Below are positions 1 through 19,512 of a DNA stretch of 64,000 bases, in pieces (the stretch's first letter is position 1; every line of letters starts with the position of its first letter). The translations under genes were made by a program, and so were the position numbers. The stretch spans positions 434,001-498,000 of the forward strand of contig NC_084776.1 of the NCBI RefSeq assembly GCF_028858725.1. The letters run 5' to 3'. The notes under the pieces were generated by a model. It saw nothing but the letters and a program-made list of their open reading frames with translations. It did not search any database and had not been told where the DNA came from. The stretch is from Colius striatus (Eukaryota > Chordata > Aves > Coliiformes > Coliidae).

Positions 1-74
1 GTGTGGTGGGGGAGGTTGCCTCCTGCTGTAGTGGGGGACAGGTTGTCCTACAGCCCTTGCTTGTGTCTCTGCAG

Positions 75-622
75 GTCAACAGGGAGATTGTGTCGGGGCT
101 GAAGTACATCCAGCACACGTTCCGAAAAGGCGTCAAAAGTAAGTGTTTCCCTGTGCCTCGGGTGCTTCTTTGTGTCAAGGCCTTCTGCTCCTTCCGTGGT
201 GGAGATGCGGGTGGCCTGCAGTGCCCCAGCAGCCCCTGCAGCCCTGGGAGCGTGGGGGTTGCTCTAGGAGGGGACAGAGCTGGTGGTGTGGGTGGCAGCT
301 CCTGTCTCATGGCTCCTCTGTGCATCGCTCTGGCAGTAACAGGCCCTTCATTTGCTGGAGCGTTGCCCCAAGTGCAGGGGAGGCTCTTGAGCAGCCTCCA
401 TACACCCCTCTCTCTCCTCTAGTTGACAAGACTGAATACATGGTTGGGAGCTACGGCCCCCGAGCAGAGGAATACGAGTTCCTGACCCCCATGGAGGAAG
501 CCCCGAAGGGCATGCTGGCCCGGGGCAGCTACAACATCAAATCCAAGTTCACAGATGATGATAAGACTGACCACCTGTCCTGGGAGTGGAACCTGACCAT
601 CAAGAAGGATTGGAAGGATTAG
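75..622 (+). CDS. ARHGDIA: Rho GDP-dissociation inhibitor 1, last two coding exons (partial)
   Basis: RhoGDI-alpha keeps prenylated Rho-family GTPases soluble and GDP-bound in the cytosol. Two exons are visible: 75-138, preceded by a CAG acceptor and followed by GTAAGT, and 423-622, ending in TAG. The join splits an Ile codon (A|TT) and gives [20 protein letters not shown] followed by [20 protein letters not shown]. The protein ends in the family's signature [13 protein letters not shown]. This is the C-terminal half of the immunoglobulin-like domain that holds the geranylgeranyl group. The 5' exons lie outside the window. It runs in the same direction as P4HB, its neighbour in human as well. 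Identity is certain from the near-identical protein; only the upstream part is unseen. Confidence 0.97.
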
Positions 623-2010
623 CCCTTCCCAATGCCAAACCCCAGAGAGCGTGAATCAGACAGTGGCTACCGTAGAAATCCCCCCCTGTACCAAAGTGCT
701 GACATTGGAACCCCCTTACCTTCCACCCCCTGTTATAATTTGACCAGAGAGCTCAGTTTTGTCATGTGCCCCCTCCCCAGAGAATCACTGAGTGCATTGA
801 CCAAACCATGCTGTCTGCATCCAGTCTGCAGCTGCCTGTCCCGGGGCTGTGCTGTCCCAGCGCACAGCAGGGAGCCTTCGCTCCCTCGCCAGGCCCTTTC
901 CTGCTTCTCACCTTCCTCTGCTCGGGCAGGTGCCAAAGTGAGGAGACTCCCATGTCCTGTGCTTGGCTTTCCTGTGCACAGCTCAGGGTAGCTACTGCCT
1001 CCGAGTAGCTGAAGAACTTTGATGCCAGGCAGCTATCAAACGTGTATGTTGGCTAAAATGGTGTCCAGTCTGCCCCTTCCACTCCGCCGGTGTCCTGGGA
1101 GCACTGGCAGCTTCATTTGTGGATGTTCCCTGTAACCATGATGCCTTAATGTGTAACATGTATCCTCTAGGGAGGGGGCCCTGCCCTTGTTACACTTTTT
1201 AAAGCCCATCCCTTGGCATGGCACTCCTCTTGGTCACGCCCCACAGGGGTTATTAGGAAAGATTCACAACTTCCCGCTTTGCTGCTGGTCCGTTCTTCAC
1301 CCGAGACAGGACATCGCCCGAGGGGAGGCTGGTGTGAGACCCTGGGTGCTGCCAGGCCCCCTCCTGCTGTCCAGAGCTGCTCCAGCCCCGGCCCTGACGG
1401 CGCAGAGCTCCGTGCTCTGGCAGCCTCAGCCCCTCCGAGGCATGGAGGGGGTCACGGGGCAGGTGGGTGCCATCGCCTCACTCTCACTGCAGCCGAGGTG
1501 GCTGCAAAGCACTGAAACCCCAGGGCAGCTCGTGCCCTCCCGGCTGTTTCGGGCTGGGGACGGGCTGGTCTGTTCTGCAGCTGCTCTCCTGACGCTCCAG
1601 AGCTTGCCACGGACGAGTACCCAGAAGCGGTTAATGCCTTATGTCTCTGTTCTGCCTTGAGAATCCGTGCCTGGCCTGTCAGTATTTATTGCCTTGACAC
1701 TCGGCTCCCCTGTGCCCGTGGCAGAGCCCGGCCCTAGGCCCCCGAGGCCAGGCAGGCACGTTTGGCTCCACAGCCCTCCTGTTTGGATCCTACCACGTTG
1801 AGGTCATGTTAGAACTGGGACCAAGTACATGTGGCTTTCTCGTAGCTACGTCTTTGCCTCTAACTCGCCCCTGCCCTGCCCCTAGAGAGATTTTTGTTAC
1901 GTTGATTTGGTGCATATTGTCTGTAAATCCTAGGCCCGGGTTAACAGGTTTGGAATCATTGCCCGCTTCTCCTTTTATGACAGTTAAATAAAATCTTTGA
2001 ACTGACCGTC
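623..2010 (+). other. ARHGDIA: ARHGDIA 3' UTR
   Basis: This is about 1.4 kb of non-coding sequence from the ARHGDIA stop to just past the AATAAA at 1987-1992. No other gene is seen in it; the open frames here are short and unlike any protein I know. The 3' end position is inferred from the poly(A) signal. Confidence 0.75.
1987..1992 (+). terminator. ARHGDIA: poly(A) signal AATAAA of ARHGDIA
   Basis: A canonical hexamer lies 1.37 kb after the ARHGDIA stop. It is followed within about 20 bases by T/G-rich sequence (tttgaactgaccgtctgctg), as expected for a cleavage site. Confidence 0.8.
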
Positions 2011-3100
2011 TGCTGCCCATGCTGGTTCTGTTCTGGAGCTTCCTGGTGCTGGGTCACAGGCAGGGGATGGCAGAACTTCTGCCTTGTGGGATTTCTGGAA
2101 ACACAGGGAGTGGGGGAAGACCAGAATCCCTGGGCTTGTGTTGTGAACGAGCTCTGGGATGCTCCTTGCCAGGGAAGAGGCAAGAGCCTCTGTTTGTCTT
2201 CAGGATCTGTCCCTTTCCGTGGCTGCAGTCAGAGGGTGTGAGGGGGTGCAAATGGTGGGTCTCTGAGGGGTCAAAGCTGGGGGTTCCCGTGGGAGCTGGG
2301 CTCAGCCCCAGGCAGCCTGTGCTGTCCCTGCTGCAGGCACCAGTGGAATTCCTGCCATGGGGAGATTGGAGGGAGAACAGAGCCCAGGAGAGGCGAAGTG
2401 TGATAAGAGCCTGTGGATGTTTACAGAGCAAGTGCCATGTTTGTGTTAAGAAAAGTGTAGCCGGGAAAAGCTCTTTCCAGGATCTGCAGTGCTCGAGAAG
2501 ACTCGGCCGTGCTCCCAGAGGCCTGGGCAGTGCCGGGAGGGAAGAGCACAGGCCCCATTCTGCTTGGGCTCACAGGAGCTGTGGGAGGGTGCGGAGGCTG
2601 GAACGCAGCCCCCGCAGGGGCAGGAGCCGCCGCACGCCGGGCACGGGGCTGCCCCCCCCGGGCTGCTGCCGGGGCCCGGTGTCGGTTAGAGCAGCCCAGA
2701 TGCGCTGATAACGGGAACAAAGGCTCCTTGTGCCGGCCACCAACAGCCGCTCTGCGGGCAGCGGGGTCGGGGCCTGCGCAACCCGCGGCTCTGCGGCCGC
2801 GCTTTCCAAACGCGGGGCGCCACTGCTTCCGCCCGGCCGTTGGCGGGACGCCCGCGGAGGGGCTGCCGCAGCCGCTGCCCGCGCTTCCCCGGGAGCGCCG
2901 TAACGGCGGCGGCTGCGCCAGCGGCTGCCGGGCCCGCACGGTCACGGGGCCAGCGGGGCGGAGGCGTCCCTGCGGCTGCGGCCAAAGAGCGGAGGCCCCG
3001 GCCTGGCCCCCCCCCCCCTCCGGCCCCGGGCCCGCGGCGCCGCGGCTGGAGCCGCCCCGAGCACGTGCCGGCACCGACCCCACCCGCGCCGTGACGTGTG
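2011..3100. other. Intergenic spacer, ARHGDIA to P4HB
   Basis: No gene is recognised. The right part, from about 2560, rises steeply in CpG and merges with the P4HB CpG island, which runs on to about 4150. Long open frames here on both strands are products of high GC content. No repeat element was recognised. Confidence 0.6.
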
Positions 3101-3127
3101 CGCCGGGTCACGTGGCCCGCCCAGCCG

Positions 3128-11544
<8,417 letters not shown>

Positions 11545-12515
11545 AGAAGACTGATCTACGTCACCCCAAAAATCAGACACTAAATTGGCTGCTGTTGTGC
11601 AGCACAGTGAGTCAGAAACCCATTAAGATTTAAAGCAGAAGGTGAATGACTGGAAATCCAGGGATTGGCTTTTAAAGTAACACTTTACCCTCACTTGTCT
11701 GTACATTTGAGTCTTTTCTTTCTTTTTGCTTTGAGAAGGGATCTGTCACTAGGTAGCCAGCCCAGCCACCTGGGCTCATTTTTTTGTATTGTGATGTACT
11801 TTTTTTGTACACAGCTTGTTTGAAGTATTCTGTTCTTTGGGGTAGAAGCGGATTGAGAAGCAGTAGCATGAGTTCAATGGCCCACTGTTCTGGAGCCCTG
11901 CCACTAACATCTTCCAAGAAAGCTTTTTCCTTTTTTTCTTTTAAAACTCGAGGCCATAGTTGGTTTCTGCACCTGGCTGGGTCCCTAATGGTCTTGGCTG
12001 TTCTTCCCCAGAATCAGCCTTTAGAAGATGTAAGGGAAGAGGCAATGGGCTGGTGGCGTCCTGGTGAAAGGTGTATATGAAGGTGCTTCTCTTCATGCTG
12101 GCCAGATGTTTTTCCCCTCTGCTTTAAGACACTTGGAGATGACTATTCCAGACACCTAGAAGGGTGGAATACTGTGTGCACTGGCTGTGGCAGGCTCTGG
12201 GGGTGGAGATGGTCACCGGTTCACCAGCTTGGATGAGGCTGAGGTGTTTTGCCATCCTCTTGATCAAATGCCAGACTGTTTTGCAATCACTTTCCATGTT
12301 ATTTTGAATGGGTTGACCAGGTAGGTGGGTGGTGTGGGCGGGTCTGATAAAGTAGATCAGATAGGACATTTGCAATTACTGGGGTCTGGGGAGGAACTTG
12401 AACAGGGGCGTGCCTCAGAGGCCTGAGCTGCATCAGGCTTGTTCTCAGCGTTCTGCTGCACTAACATTGGAACCAAATTTGTCGGCCAAATAAAGTTGAG
12501 ATTTTAATAATATCA
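11545..12515 (+). other. P4HB: P4HB 3' UTR with poly(A) signal
   Basis: About 0.95 kb from the TAG to the AATAAA at 12489-12494, followed by a T/G-rich stretch (tgtctgtctctttatc). No other gene is seen in it. Confidence 0.8.
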
Positions 12516-14727
12516 TGTCTGTCTCTTTATCAGAATGTGGGATGAATGTATTTGAGCCTGGCCTCAAGGGGCATCAGCTCTAGCATGCTGCTCAAGGGTC
12601 TCTGCCAAAAGGGTGTGAGTGCCAACTCTCTCTTTCACTAAATACCACATTTTTGAGAGAAACTACACTTCCTGAACACGTCTGTTCTCACAGGTGGCTT
12701 CTGCTGCCTTAGCCTGAAGAAACATTTTTCATAATCTACAAAGAAAAAGGAAAAGAACTTCAAGATGACCATATGTCCTGATTAAAGCAGCTTGGGCAGC
12801 CACCCACCAGCTCTGGTAGTGAGGGGACAGTGGCTGGGCTCTGCAGAACGAGGGGCTCTGCTTGCCAGGTGGCTTGAGGGGAGAGGGGACCTCTGCTCTT
12901 GAACAGTTAACCAAGGGGTTTGCCTACAGGGAGACCTGTGGCTGCCTGGAGCTCTGCTAGTCAGACTCACATGACCCAGTGAGCTACACTGCTATTTCCA
13001 AACCGGTCCCTGCTGAAAATATTTTTGTAAGAAAATATGCTATAAATGTCAGAGGGGAGGGCAGGGAGCTAGAGGGCAGTGTGGGAGGCTCCCAGTGCCT
13101 GTCACTGAACCGAGGGCGCTGGAGGGTAGAGCAGGAGTGTTGTACACTTGTCTGTGGCTCCCTGGGGAGCAGAGCTCTGCCATGGCCTGGGGCTCAACAG
13201 GTACTTGCTGGCCCTGGCATTGTGGTGTTTGCTGCTCCCTCCCTCTTCTGCTCAACAGCTGTGTTGGGGACTGTTACCTTTGGTTATGTGGAGAAGGATC
13301 AGTGAAGGTGTCTCCCCAGAGCTGTGACCTTGGCATGTCTGAAGACAAGCAGAGGAGCTGTTCTCGGTGTAGCCTGACTGCCATGGCTGTTCCCCCATGG
13401 AGCTGGCAGTGCCTGCTGTCAGGGCTTGTTAGTAGTACCAGCCTTGTGTTTTAGCATGTGAAGGAAGGGAGCACTGTGGTGTGCTCTGCTGGAAGGTGCT
13501 GGATAGAACTCTGCTCAAAAAGATATGTATTGTGGAGCCAGACAAAGAGTAAACAAGGCTGAGCTCTGCCATAGTCCTCTGTTTATGGTCTGAGACTTGT
13601 TCAAATTGGAGGGGTGCTTTTCTCATACACCAAGGCCCCTCTTGGCAGAGCAGGACTCCATCAGAGTCATTGTGTCTACACAGCTAATTATTGTTCCAAG
13701 AAAACAGGCTAAAAGTGTTCTGTGTGCACAGCAGAGAGCGCAGCCTCCTCCCGCCCAGCGTCCTGTCTGACGTAACCCTGGGCAGAGATGCTCATCACAA
13801 CGATCAATGCATTCGCCAGAAGATAAACAAGTGCAGGCACTTCTCAGGTTTGTGGCTGACCATGCTGAGCCTGGCTGCTCGCAGGGGTTTGGGACAAGGA
13901 TCTGCCACAGGAAGGGTGGGATGAAATCTCGATGGCTGCTGACACACGTGCCTGAAACAGCACAATATGCTCATGTAGCTGAAATGACCAAGCTGATGAT
14001 GGGAAAAAGCATGGAGGAGTATTTGTTGCTTGAACCCTTGATGGAGCTGAAGGATTCCTCTGTGATGAATGGCCCATTTGGGGCCTTTGACAGCTACAGC
14101 TGAGAGTAACCAATGCAGGGATTGTCTGGTGGTGCTACTGCTCTTCTGATGCTCTTCTGAAGCTACTAGCTAATGTAGCAGCTGGTTCCAAATCTGGAGT
14201 AGGACATTGAACACTCTGGGCTGACACTGTAGGCTTTTATTCTGGGCTTGCATCAGCAGCACCTCTGTCCTCATCAGAGAATACCAGATACCCAACATGC
14301 TGGTGATGTTCTCCACGCTTAGCTGCCCACTGTCTCACAGTCATGATGGGCAGCACAGCTCATGCTGCTCCTTCCACCCGATGCAGCTACAGGAGTGTGA
14401 CTCAGCCCTGAATGCATTTGGCACTGTAGCTCTGGCGTGTCTGTGTTGCACTGGCTGGTCTGGATCCCCTCACTGGGTGACTGTGCATGTCCCTTTTCCC
14501 TGGCACACGTATGTGTGAGTGTGTGTGTGGGCTTGCTGCTGGGAAGTTCTGCTTTGCTCCCCTGAAGGGCTACTCAGGCAAAAGCAAGAGCAGATTTGAG
14601 CCCTTGGATGGGCACATCAACAGGTGGGTGGTAAGATGATACACCAACTTCTGCCCAAAAGTGGGAGGCTGCAGGCCTGGGCGGCTCGATTACGAAGTAT
14701 CATGGCAAATAGCATGAGCTGCACGTC
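12516..14727. other. Intergenic spacer, P4HB to PPP1R27
   Basis: This is 2.2 kb of moderate-GC sequence with only short, unrecognisable open frames on both strands. I see no coding gene, RNA gene or clear repeat. The right edge is the PPP1R27 promoter. Confidence 0.6.
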
Positions 14728-14756
14728 CCAAAAATAACCCACGGGAGCCTATATAA
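14728..14756 (+). promoter_or_regulatory. PPP1R27: PPP1R27 core promoter: MEF2-like site and TATA box
   Basis: CCAAAAATAA at 14728-14737 differs by one base from the MEF2 consensus CTAAAAATAA. TATATAA follows at 14750-14756. The start codon is at 15057, implying a 5' UTR of about 275 nt if transcription starts about 25-30 bases past the TATA box. A MEF2-like site with a TATA box suits a muscle gene; PPP1R27 is known as a dysferlin-interacting muscle protein. Activity is inferred. Confidence 0.55.
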
Positions 14757-15056
14757 CACTCTGCCCCGGGACAACCATCAGTGCTGAGCCGGGCGCCTGC
14801 AGGTGACCTGTGTGCTCCCCAGAATCACCTCCCAGGGCAGCATGGGGGTGTAGGAGAGCCTGTCCCGCCCGGCAGCGAGGGGATTCGCAGCCCCCGGAGC
14901 GCAGCGGTGCCGTCGCACCCCGCGGCCAGGAGCGACCCGACGGGCAGAGAGCGGCGGCTCGGGGCCGGCGAGCGGGCGCCCGGGCACCGAGCCGCCCCCA
15001 CCGCTCCCACCCCGCGGGCTGCCGCTCCTCTGCGCCACCCGGAGGCTGCCGTCGGC

Positions 15057-16721
15057 ATGAAGGACTTTTACTGCCCAGTCGCGATGCCGCGGTGCAGCCG
15101 CTACGCGCAGAGGCTGAGAGCGTCGCGCACCGTGCGCTTCCCCAACGACATCGTCTTCCAGGACCACATCCGACAGGGGGACCTGGAGCAGGTGGGCAGG
15201 TTCATCCGCGCCAGGAAGGTGACGCTGGACACCATCTACCCTTCTGGTGAGTGCTGAGCTGGAATCGGCGCAGTGGCAGCGCTCGGGCTGCCGGGGAGGC
15301 GAGAGCTGGGACCCCCTGCCTGCCTTCGAGGGGCACGGCCTGGAATGCAGCCACTTTCCTTCCTAGTGCGGAGAAGCGCCTCCAGCACTGCCAAGCGGGG
15401 CCCAGCAGAGCCCCACGCCCCAACGTCTCCCCTCACCAGTATGGTCAGCATAGGCTGCAGGAAGGGGGGAGCCTGGCCCCTGGGTCCCTTCAAGGCACGA
15501 CGGGGCACCCGCAGTGTGGTGGGATCCAGAAGAGCAGAGAGCGCGGGCTGCTCTGTGGAGCTCTAGATGGGATGGTGGGGTCCCTGCTTTCTGCCCTGGT
15601 TTGAGGGAAGTGCAGGGAGAAGAAAGGCTCCACATTTCATTCCTGGCTCTGTCCGTTTCTCACAAGCGTTGTTCTTTCTTGCAAATCTGGATCTGTGGAC
15701 TTGTGGCATTTATGTTTGTGGGAAAGGCATTGTGTCATGTTGCACCCAAGCTCACTGGCAACTGCTCATGGAATGCCTTGATCCGTCCTGGCTGGTGCAG
15801 AGCCCAGATTTGTCCCTTTCTTGTGCTTGGCTTCAGCTTCCATCACATGGCCACGGAGACAGGGTCTCAAATGACGCTGGGGGTTCCTCCTATCCACACC
15901 GATTGCTTCAATATTTGCTCCATAATGAGCTTCCAGAACTAGGACAGAGCAGGACCCCAGAGATACCCATCTCATGTCCCCACGTGAGTCCTGTCTGGGC
16001 CCGGGGCAGCCACTGGCCAGGAGCCCCGTGGGAGAGGGCAGCTCCTCCTCCATCCATGTCACACCCAGCCCAGGGGGCAGGTGGGTGCTGCACTGGGTGT
16101 TTGTGCTGGTGCTTCCACTGGGTATTTGGGCTATAAAAGGGGAACCAGAACCTGTGGCAGCTCCTCGTACGTTGTCAAGTCTCTGTTTCTCTCCCCAGAC
16201 TCCCTGATAGTGAGGGTTTGCTGGCACCCCTCTTTCCTCAGCATTATGATATCTTCCCTGGCCCAGGGCTAACGAGTCCCTTCCTCCCAGGCATGGCAGC
16301 CCTCCATGAAGCTGTGCTTACTGGAAACCTGGACTGTGTCAAGCTCCTGGTCAGATACGGCGCTGACATCCACCAGAGAGATGAGGATGGGTGGACGCCC
16401 CTGCACATGGCCTGCAGCGACGGCTATGCCGACATAGCCAGGTGAGGAGCGTGCGGTGGGCGCGGGCTCTGGTGCTCCAGGGAGGAGGAGGAGGAGGAGG
16501 GTGCCTGGTCTCTGCAGGATGCACAGGGCTGCACGGCAGCAGCGGGAGCTCTGGGAGCCAGGGGAGCTGCTGGGGCTGAGTTTGCTGTCCCCTGCAGGTA
16601 CCTCCTCTCCCTCGGGGCCAGCCTGGAGGCCACCACCGACGCCGGGGAGAAGCCCTCAGACCTCATTGACCCCGAGTACAAGGACCTGGTGGAGCTCTTC
16701 GAAGCCACCACGATGGACTGA
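15057..16721 (+). CDS. PPP1R27: Protein phosphatase 1 regulatory subunit 27 (dysferlin-interacting protein 1)
   Basis: Small ankyrin-repeat protein that binds and inhibits protein phosphatase 1. Exons 15057-15246, 16291-16441 and 16598-16721 total 465 nt, or 154 aa, the length I recall for human. A PP1-docking RVxF-type motif (RTVRF) lies at about residues 23-27, followed by DHIRQGDLEQVGRFIRARKV. Two ankyrin repeats follow (MAALHEAVLTGNLDCVKLLV, then GWTPLHMACSDGYADIARYL), and the protein ends LVELFEATTMD. The start is the ATG at 15057, in frame with the conserved body; a longer upstream open frame exists but is GC-rich 5' UTR unlike the family. It has the same order and relative orientation to P4HB and MCRIP1 as in human. 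Confidence 0.95.
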
Positions 16722-16930
16722 AGGGGGGTGTGGCGAGGCTCATGCCTCGAGGGGCTGGGGCGGCGGGGCTGCCCGTAGCCACACAGGACCGTGCCGGGAC
16801 CGTGCTGGGGCTGTGCCGGGACCGTGCTAGGGCCTTTCTGGGCTGTGCCGGGGCCGTGCCGGGGCTGTGCCGCGTCTCGGAACCACTTTGTACTTTTCCA
16901 ATAAATCCCATGAACGTCGCGGTCTGTTCC
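16722..16930 (+). other. PPP1R27: PPP1R27 3' UTR with poly(A) signal
   Basis: A short 3' UTR, rich in repeats of gccgggaccgtgc type, ends at the AATAAA at 16900-16905. Confidence 0.8.
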
Positions 16931-17215
16931 TGCCCCTGTCCCTGTCCCGTCCCTGTCCCTATCCCATCCTGTCCCTATCCCGTCCCTGTCCATATCCCAT
17001 CCGGTCCTGTCCCTGTCCACAGCCCATCCCAGCCCTGTCCCTGTCCCTATCCCATCCTTCCCCCGTCCCTATTCCTGTCCCTGTCTCTGTCCCTGTCCCA
17101 TCCTGTCCCATCCCTGTCCACATCCCATACCAGCCCTGTCCCTGCCCCTGTCCCTATCCCATCCCATCCCATCCCATCCCATCCCATCCCATCCCTGTCC
17201 CCGTCCGTCCCGTCC
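16925..17215. repeat. Pyrimidine-rich simple repeat (CCCTGTCC / CCCATCC)n
   Basis: About 290 bp almost without purines other than scattered G and A, built from interspersed CCCTGTCC and CCTATCCCAT-type units and ending in a clean run of CCCATC units at about 17157-17193. It lies between the PPP1R27 poly(A) site and the MCRIP1 promoter. Open frames across it are low-complexity artefacts. Confidence 0.9.
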
Positions 17216-17241
17216 CGTCCGCGCGCCGGGGGCGTGGCCGG

Positions 17242-17277
17242 TGACGTCAGCGCCGGGGCGTGCCGCCCGTGACGTCA
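17242..17277 (+). promoter_or_regulatory. MCRIP1: Twin CRE (TGACGTCA) in the MCRIP1 promoter
   Basis: Two perfect palindromic cyclic-AMP response elements, TGACGTCA, lie at 17242-17249 and 17270-17277, with starts 28 bp apart. They are within a CpG island about 190 bp upstream of the MCRIP1 ATG. This is the CREB/ATF site. Use in vivo is inferred. Confidence 0.8.
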
Positions 17278-17463
17278 CCGGGCGGGGCGGCGCGGCGCGT
17301 GCGCGCGGCGGTTCCGTGGCGGCCCGAGGCGAGCGGCGGCGCAGGGACCGGGCCCAGCCGAGGGCCCCGGCGCGTTGCCATGGCGGCCTGAGCCCCGGCC
17401 CGGCCTCGCCCCTCTCCCGCAGCCGCGCCGACCCGCGCCCGCCGCCGCCGCACGCACGACGCC

Positions 17464-18053
17464 ATGGCCAGGTGAGCGCCGCGCGGCCCCGGGCCCGGCC
17501 GCGGCCCCGGGCCCGGCTCAGCCCCGCGCTTCGCTTTCAGCTCCCCCGTGTCTCGCGTGGTCTACAACGGGAAGCGGAGCGGCGGCCCGCGCTCCCCCGG
17601 CGCCGGCAGCGAGATCTTCACGCCGGCCCACGAGGAGAACGTGCGCTTCATCTACGAGGGTGAGCGGAGGCGGCGGCCGCGGGCCCGAGGGAGCGGGGCG
17701 GGGGGAGCGGCGGCCGCGGCCGCCCGAGGCGAGCGGCCCCTCACCCTGTCCCCGCAGCCTGGCAGTGCGTGGAGCGCGACCTGCGCAGCCAGATGGGCTC
17801 CGAGCGCGGCCTGGTCGAGGAGTACGTGGAGAAGATGCCGAACCCGAGTCTCAAAGGTGAGCGGGGGAGCGGGGCACCCTCCCCCGGCCCCCCGCCGGTG
17901 GGAACGGCCGGCCCCGGGGCGCCCGGGCGGGTGGGAGGGGGCTGCGCTGCGGCCTCTGCCGCCACGGGCTCTGCTGTCTTTCCTGCAGCGTTTAAACCTG
18001 TCGACCTGGGTGATCTGAAGAGGAGGAGCACACAGGATGCCAAGAAGTCCTAA
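17464..18053 (+). CDS. MCRIP1: MAPK-regulated corepressor-interacting protein 1
   Basis: Small nuclear/granule protein; in mammals it is phosphorylated by ERK and controls access of the corepressor CtBP to its partners. Exons 17464-17471 (only 8 nt), 17541-17659, 17758-17856 and 17989-18053 total 291 nt, or 96 aa, against 97 in human. Conserved blocks: SSPVSRVVYNGKRS, SEIFTPAHEENVRFIYEAWQ, GLVEEYVEKMPNPSLK and the C-terminal DLKRRSTQDAKKS. The tiny first exon codes only MA plus two bases of Ser, yet the join to exon 2 restores the conserved start. The CtBP-type motif reads PVDLG here rather than the PxDLS form I recall for mammals. GT-AG introns throughout; all but the last exon lie in a CpG island. 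Confidence 0.95.
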
Positions 18054-19290
18054 GGCAGGTCCTCCCCGCGCATCGGCTGCTCCCAAGGTCCTCAGGCAGA
18101 TTTAATTTGAGATTTTGTGTTGATTTCCTCCTCTGGTCTGTGCTCCCAAAGCCCGCGGGAAGCCGGTCAGCTTTGGGGCTGGCTCTGAAGCTACCTGACA
18201 TTACAGCTGCTCAGGGGCTCGCTGAGGATGCCCAGAGCCTGTCACAAAGGATTCCAGCCCCGGCTTTCTCTGGCCTAGAAGCGTCTTTCCCCACTTGGCA
18301 CTGGGGTCACAGCTCTCCCCTTTTCCTCCCTTCTCTGCCCCTGCTGATTGTGAGAGCTCCCTGGGCCCCGGTGAGCAGCGGGCAGGGCCGCGGGGCTGTG
18401 CTGGTTCTCTGGATCCGCAGCTGCAGGGCCAGGACGGGAGGCGAGGGAGAGAGAGCTGGCTCTGTGCTGGTGCCTGGGACAGGCAGGCAGCCCCGCTTCA
18501 GCACCCTCTGCACAGGTGGCTGCTGGGCAGGTTACACTCTGGCTGCTCTTTACTCCCGTGTGGAAGGACTCAGTTGGTACCTGGGCTGCCAGTGCCCGGC
18601 ACACACCGGTGCTGCTGCGGCTCTCGGGGCCAGACCCGAGGCCTTAGATTGGGCCAGATCTCTGGGGTGCTGGAGGTGGGGCTGCTGCCCTCCTGCTGTG
18701 GACGCAGAGGCTCAGGGTGTCAGCACCTGAGGGGGTGCTGGGCCGCATCCGGCCCTCCTGCCTCAGCGCCGTGGGAGGGAGCAGCAGGGAGGGCGGCTGG
18801 TGCTGACGCTGTGGAAAGAAGCCTCTTGGCACCCTTGTCAGAGCAGCGCCGTGCTCTTCTGTGCTGATACCATTTTCCAGGCCTGCACCTTTGGAAGAGA
18901 TCCAGCTGGCAGAAGTGTCACGGGGGGGCTGCCTGGTCAGTGTAACTCACACTGGGGCGGGGGGGGCTTTCTAGGGACCCTCACTCCTAGCAAGCCCTGG
19001 GTGCTTTCTGCCTCTGAGTGAGGGCGAGCGACTGTGCCATCGTGAGCCACCTGAGCAGAGCGGCTGTGCCAGCCTTGGGGTTACCCTGTGCCCACAGGTG
19101 GCCCTCGGGAGCAGCAGGAGCGGCCCCCAGCCCACCCAGGCCGTGGGGAGGGGGCTGCAGGAGGCCTGCAGGGGAAGCTGGGGCTGCCGTTACCTTTCCT
19201 TTGAGTCGTTGAGCTGTTCTGTGCCCTTTTTTTTTTCTGTTGTCTGTCACTTGAGGAGTGTTGTAAATAAAAGCTGGTGTCCTTTTGGGT
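18054..19290 (+). other. MCRIP1: MCRIP1 3' UTR with poly(A) signal
   Basis: About 1.2 kb from the TAA to the AATAAA at 19266-19271, followed by T/G-rich sequence. No other gene is visible in it. Confidence 0.75.
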
Positions 19291-19332
19291 CTGCCTCTGC
19301 GTGACTCTGCCCAGCACAGCTCCTGCCCCGCC

Positions 19333-19512
19333 CCATGGTGCTGCCTGTGGTAGCACCCAGCTGTGTCCATGATGCTGCCTGTGGTAGCACCCAGCTGTGT
19401 CCATGGTGCTGCCTGTGGTAGCACCTAGCTGTGTCCATGGTAGCACCCAGCTGTGTCCGTGGTGCTGCCTGTGGTAGCACCTAGCTGTGTCCATGGTAGC
19501 ACCCAGCTGTGC
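19333..19512. repeat. 34-bp minisatellite just past the MCRIP1 poly(A) site
   Basis: Units start CCATGGTGCTGCC and end CAGCTGTGT. Full 34-bp units begin at 19333, 19367, 19401 and 19457. 22-bp versions lacking the first TGCTGCCTGTGG block begin at 19435 and 19491. The alternating long/short pattern suggests a larger unit of one full plus one short copy. Confidence 0.9.
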
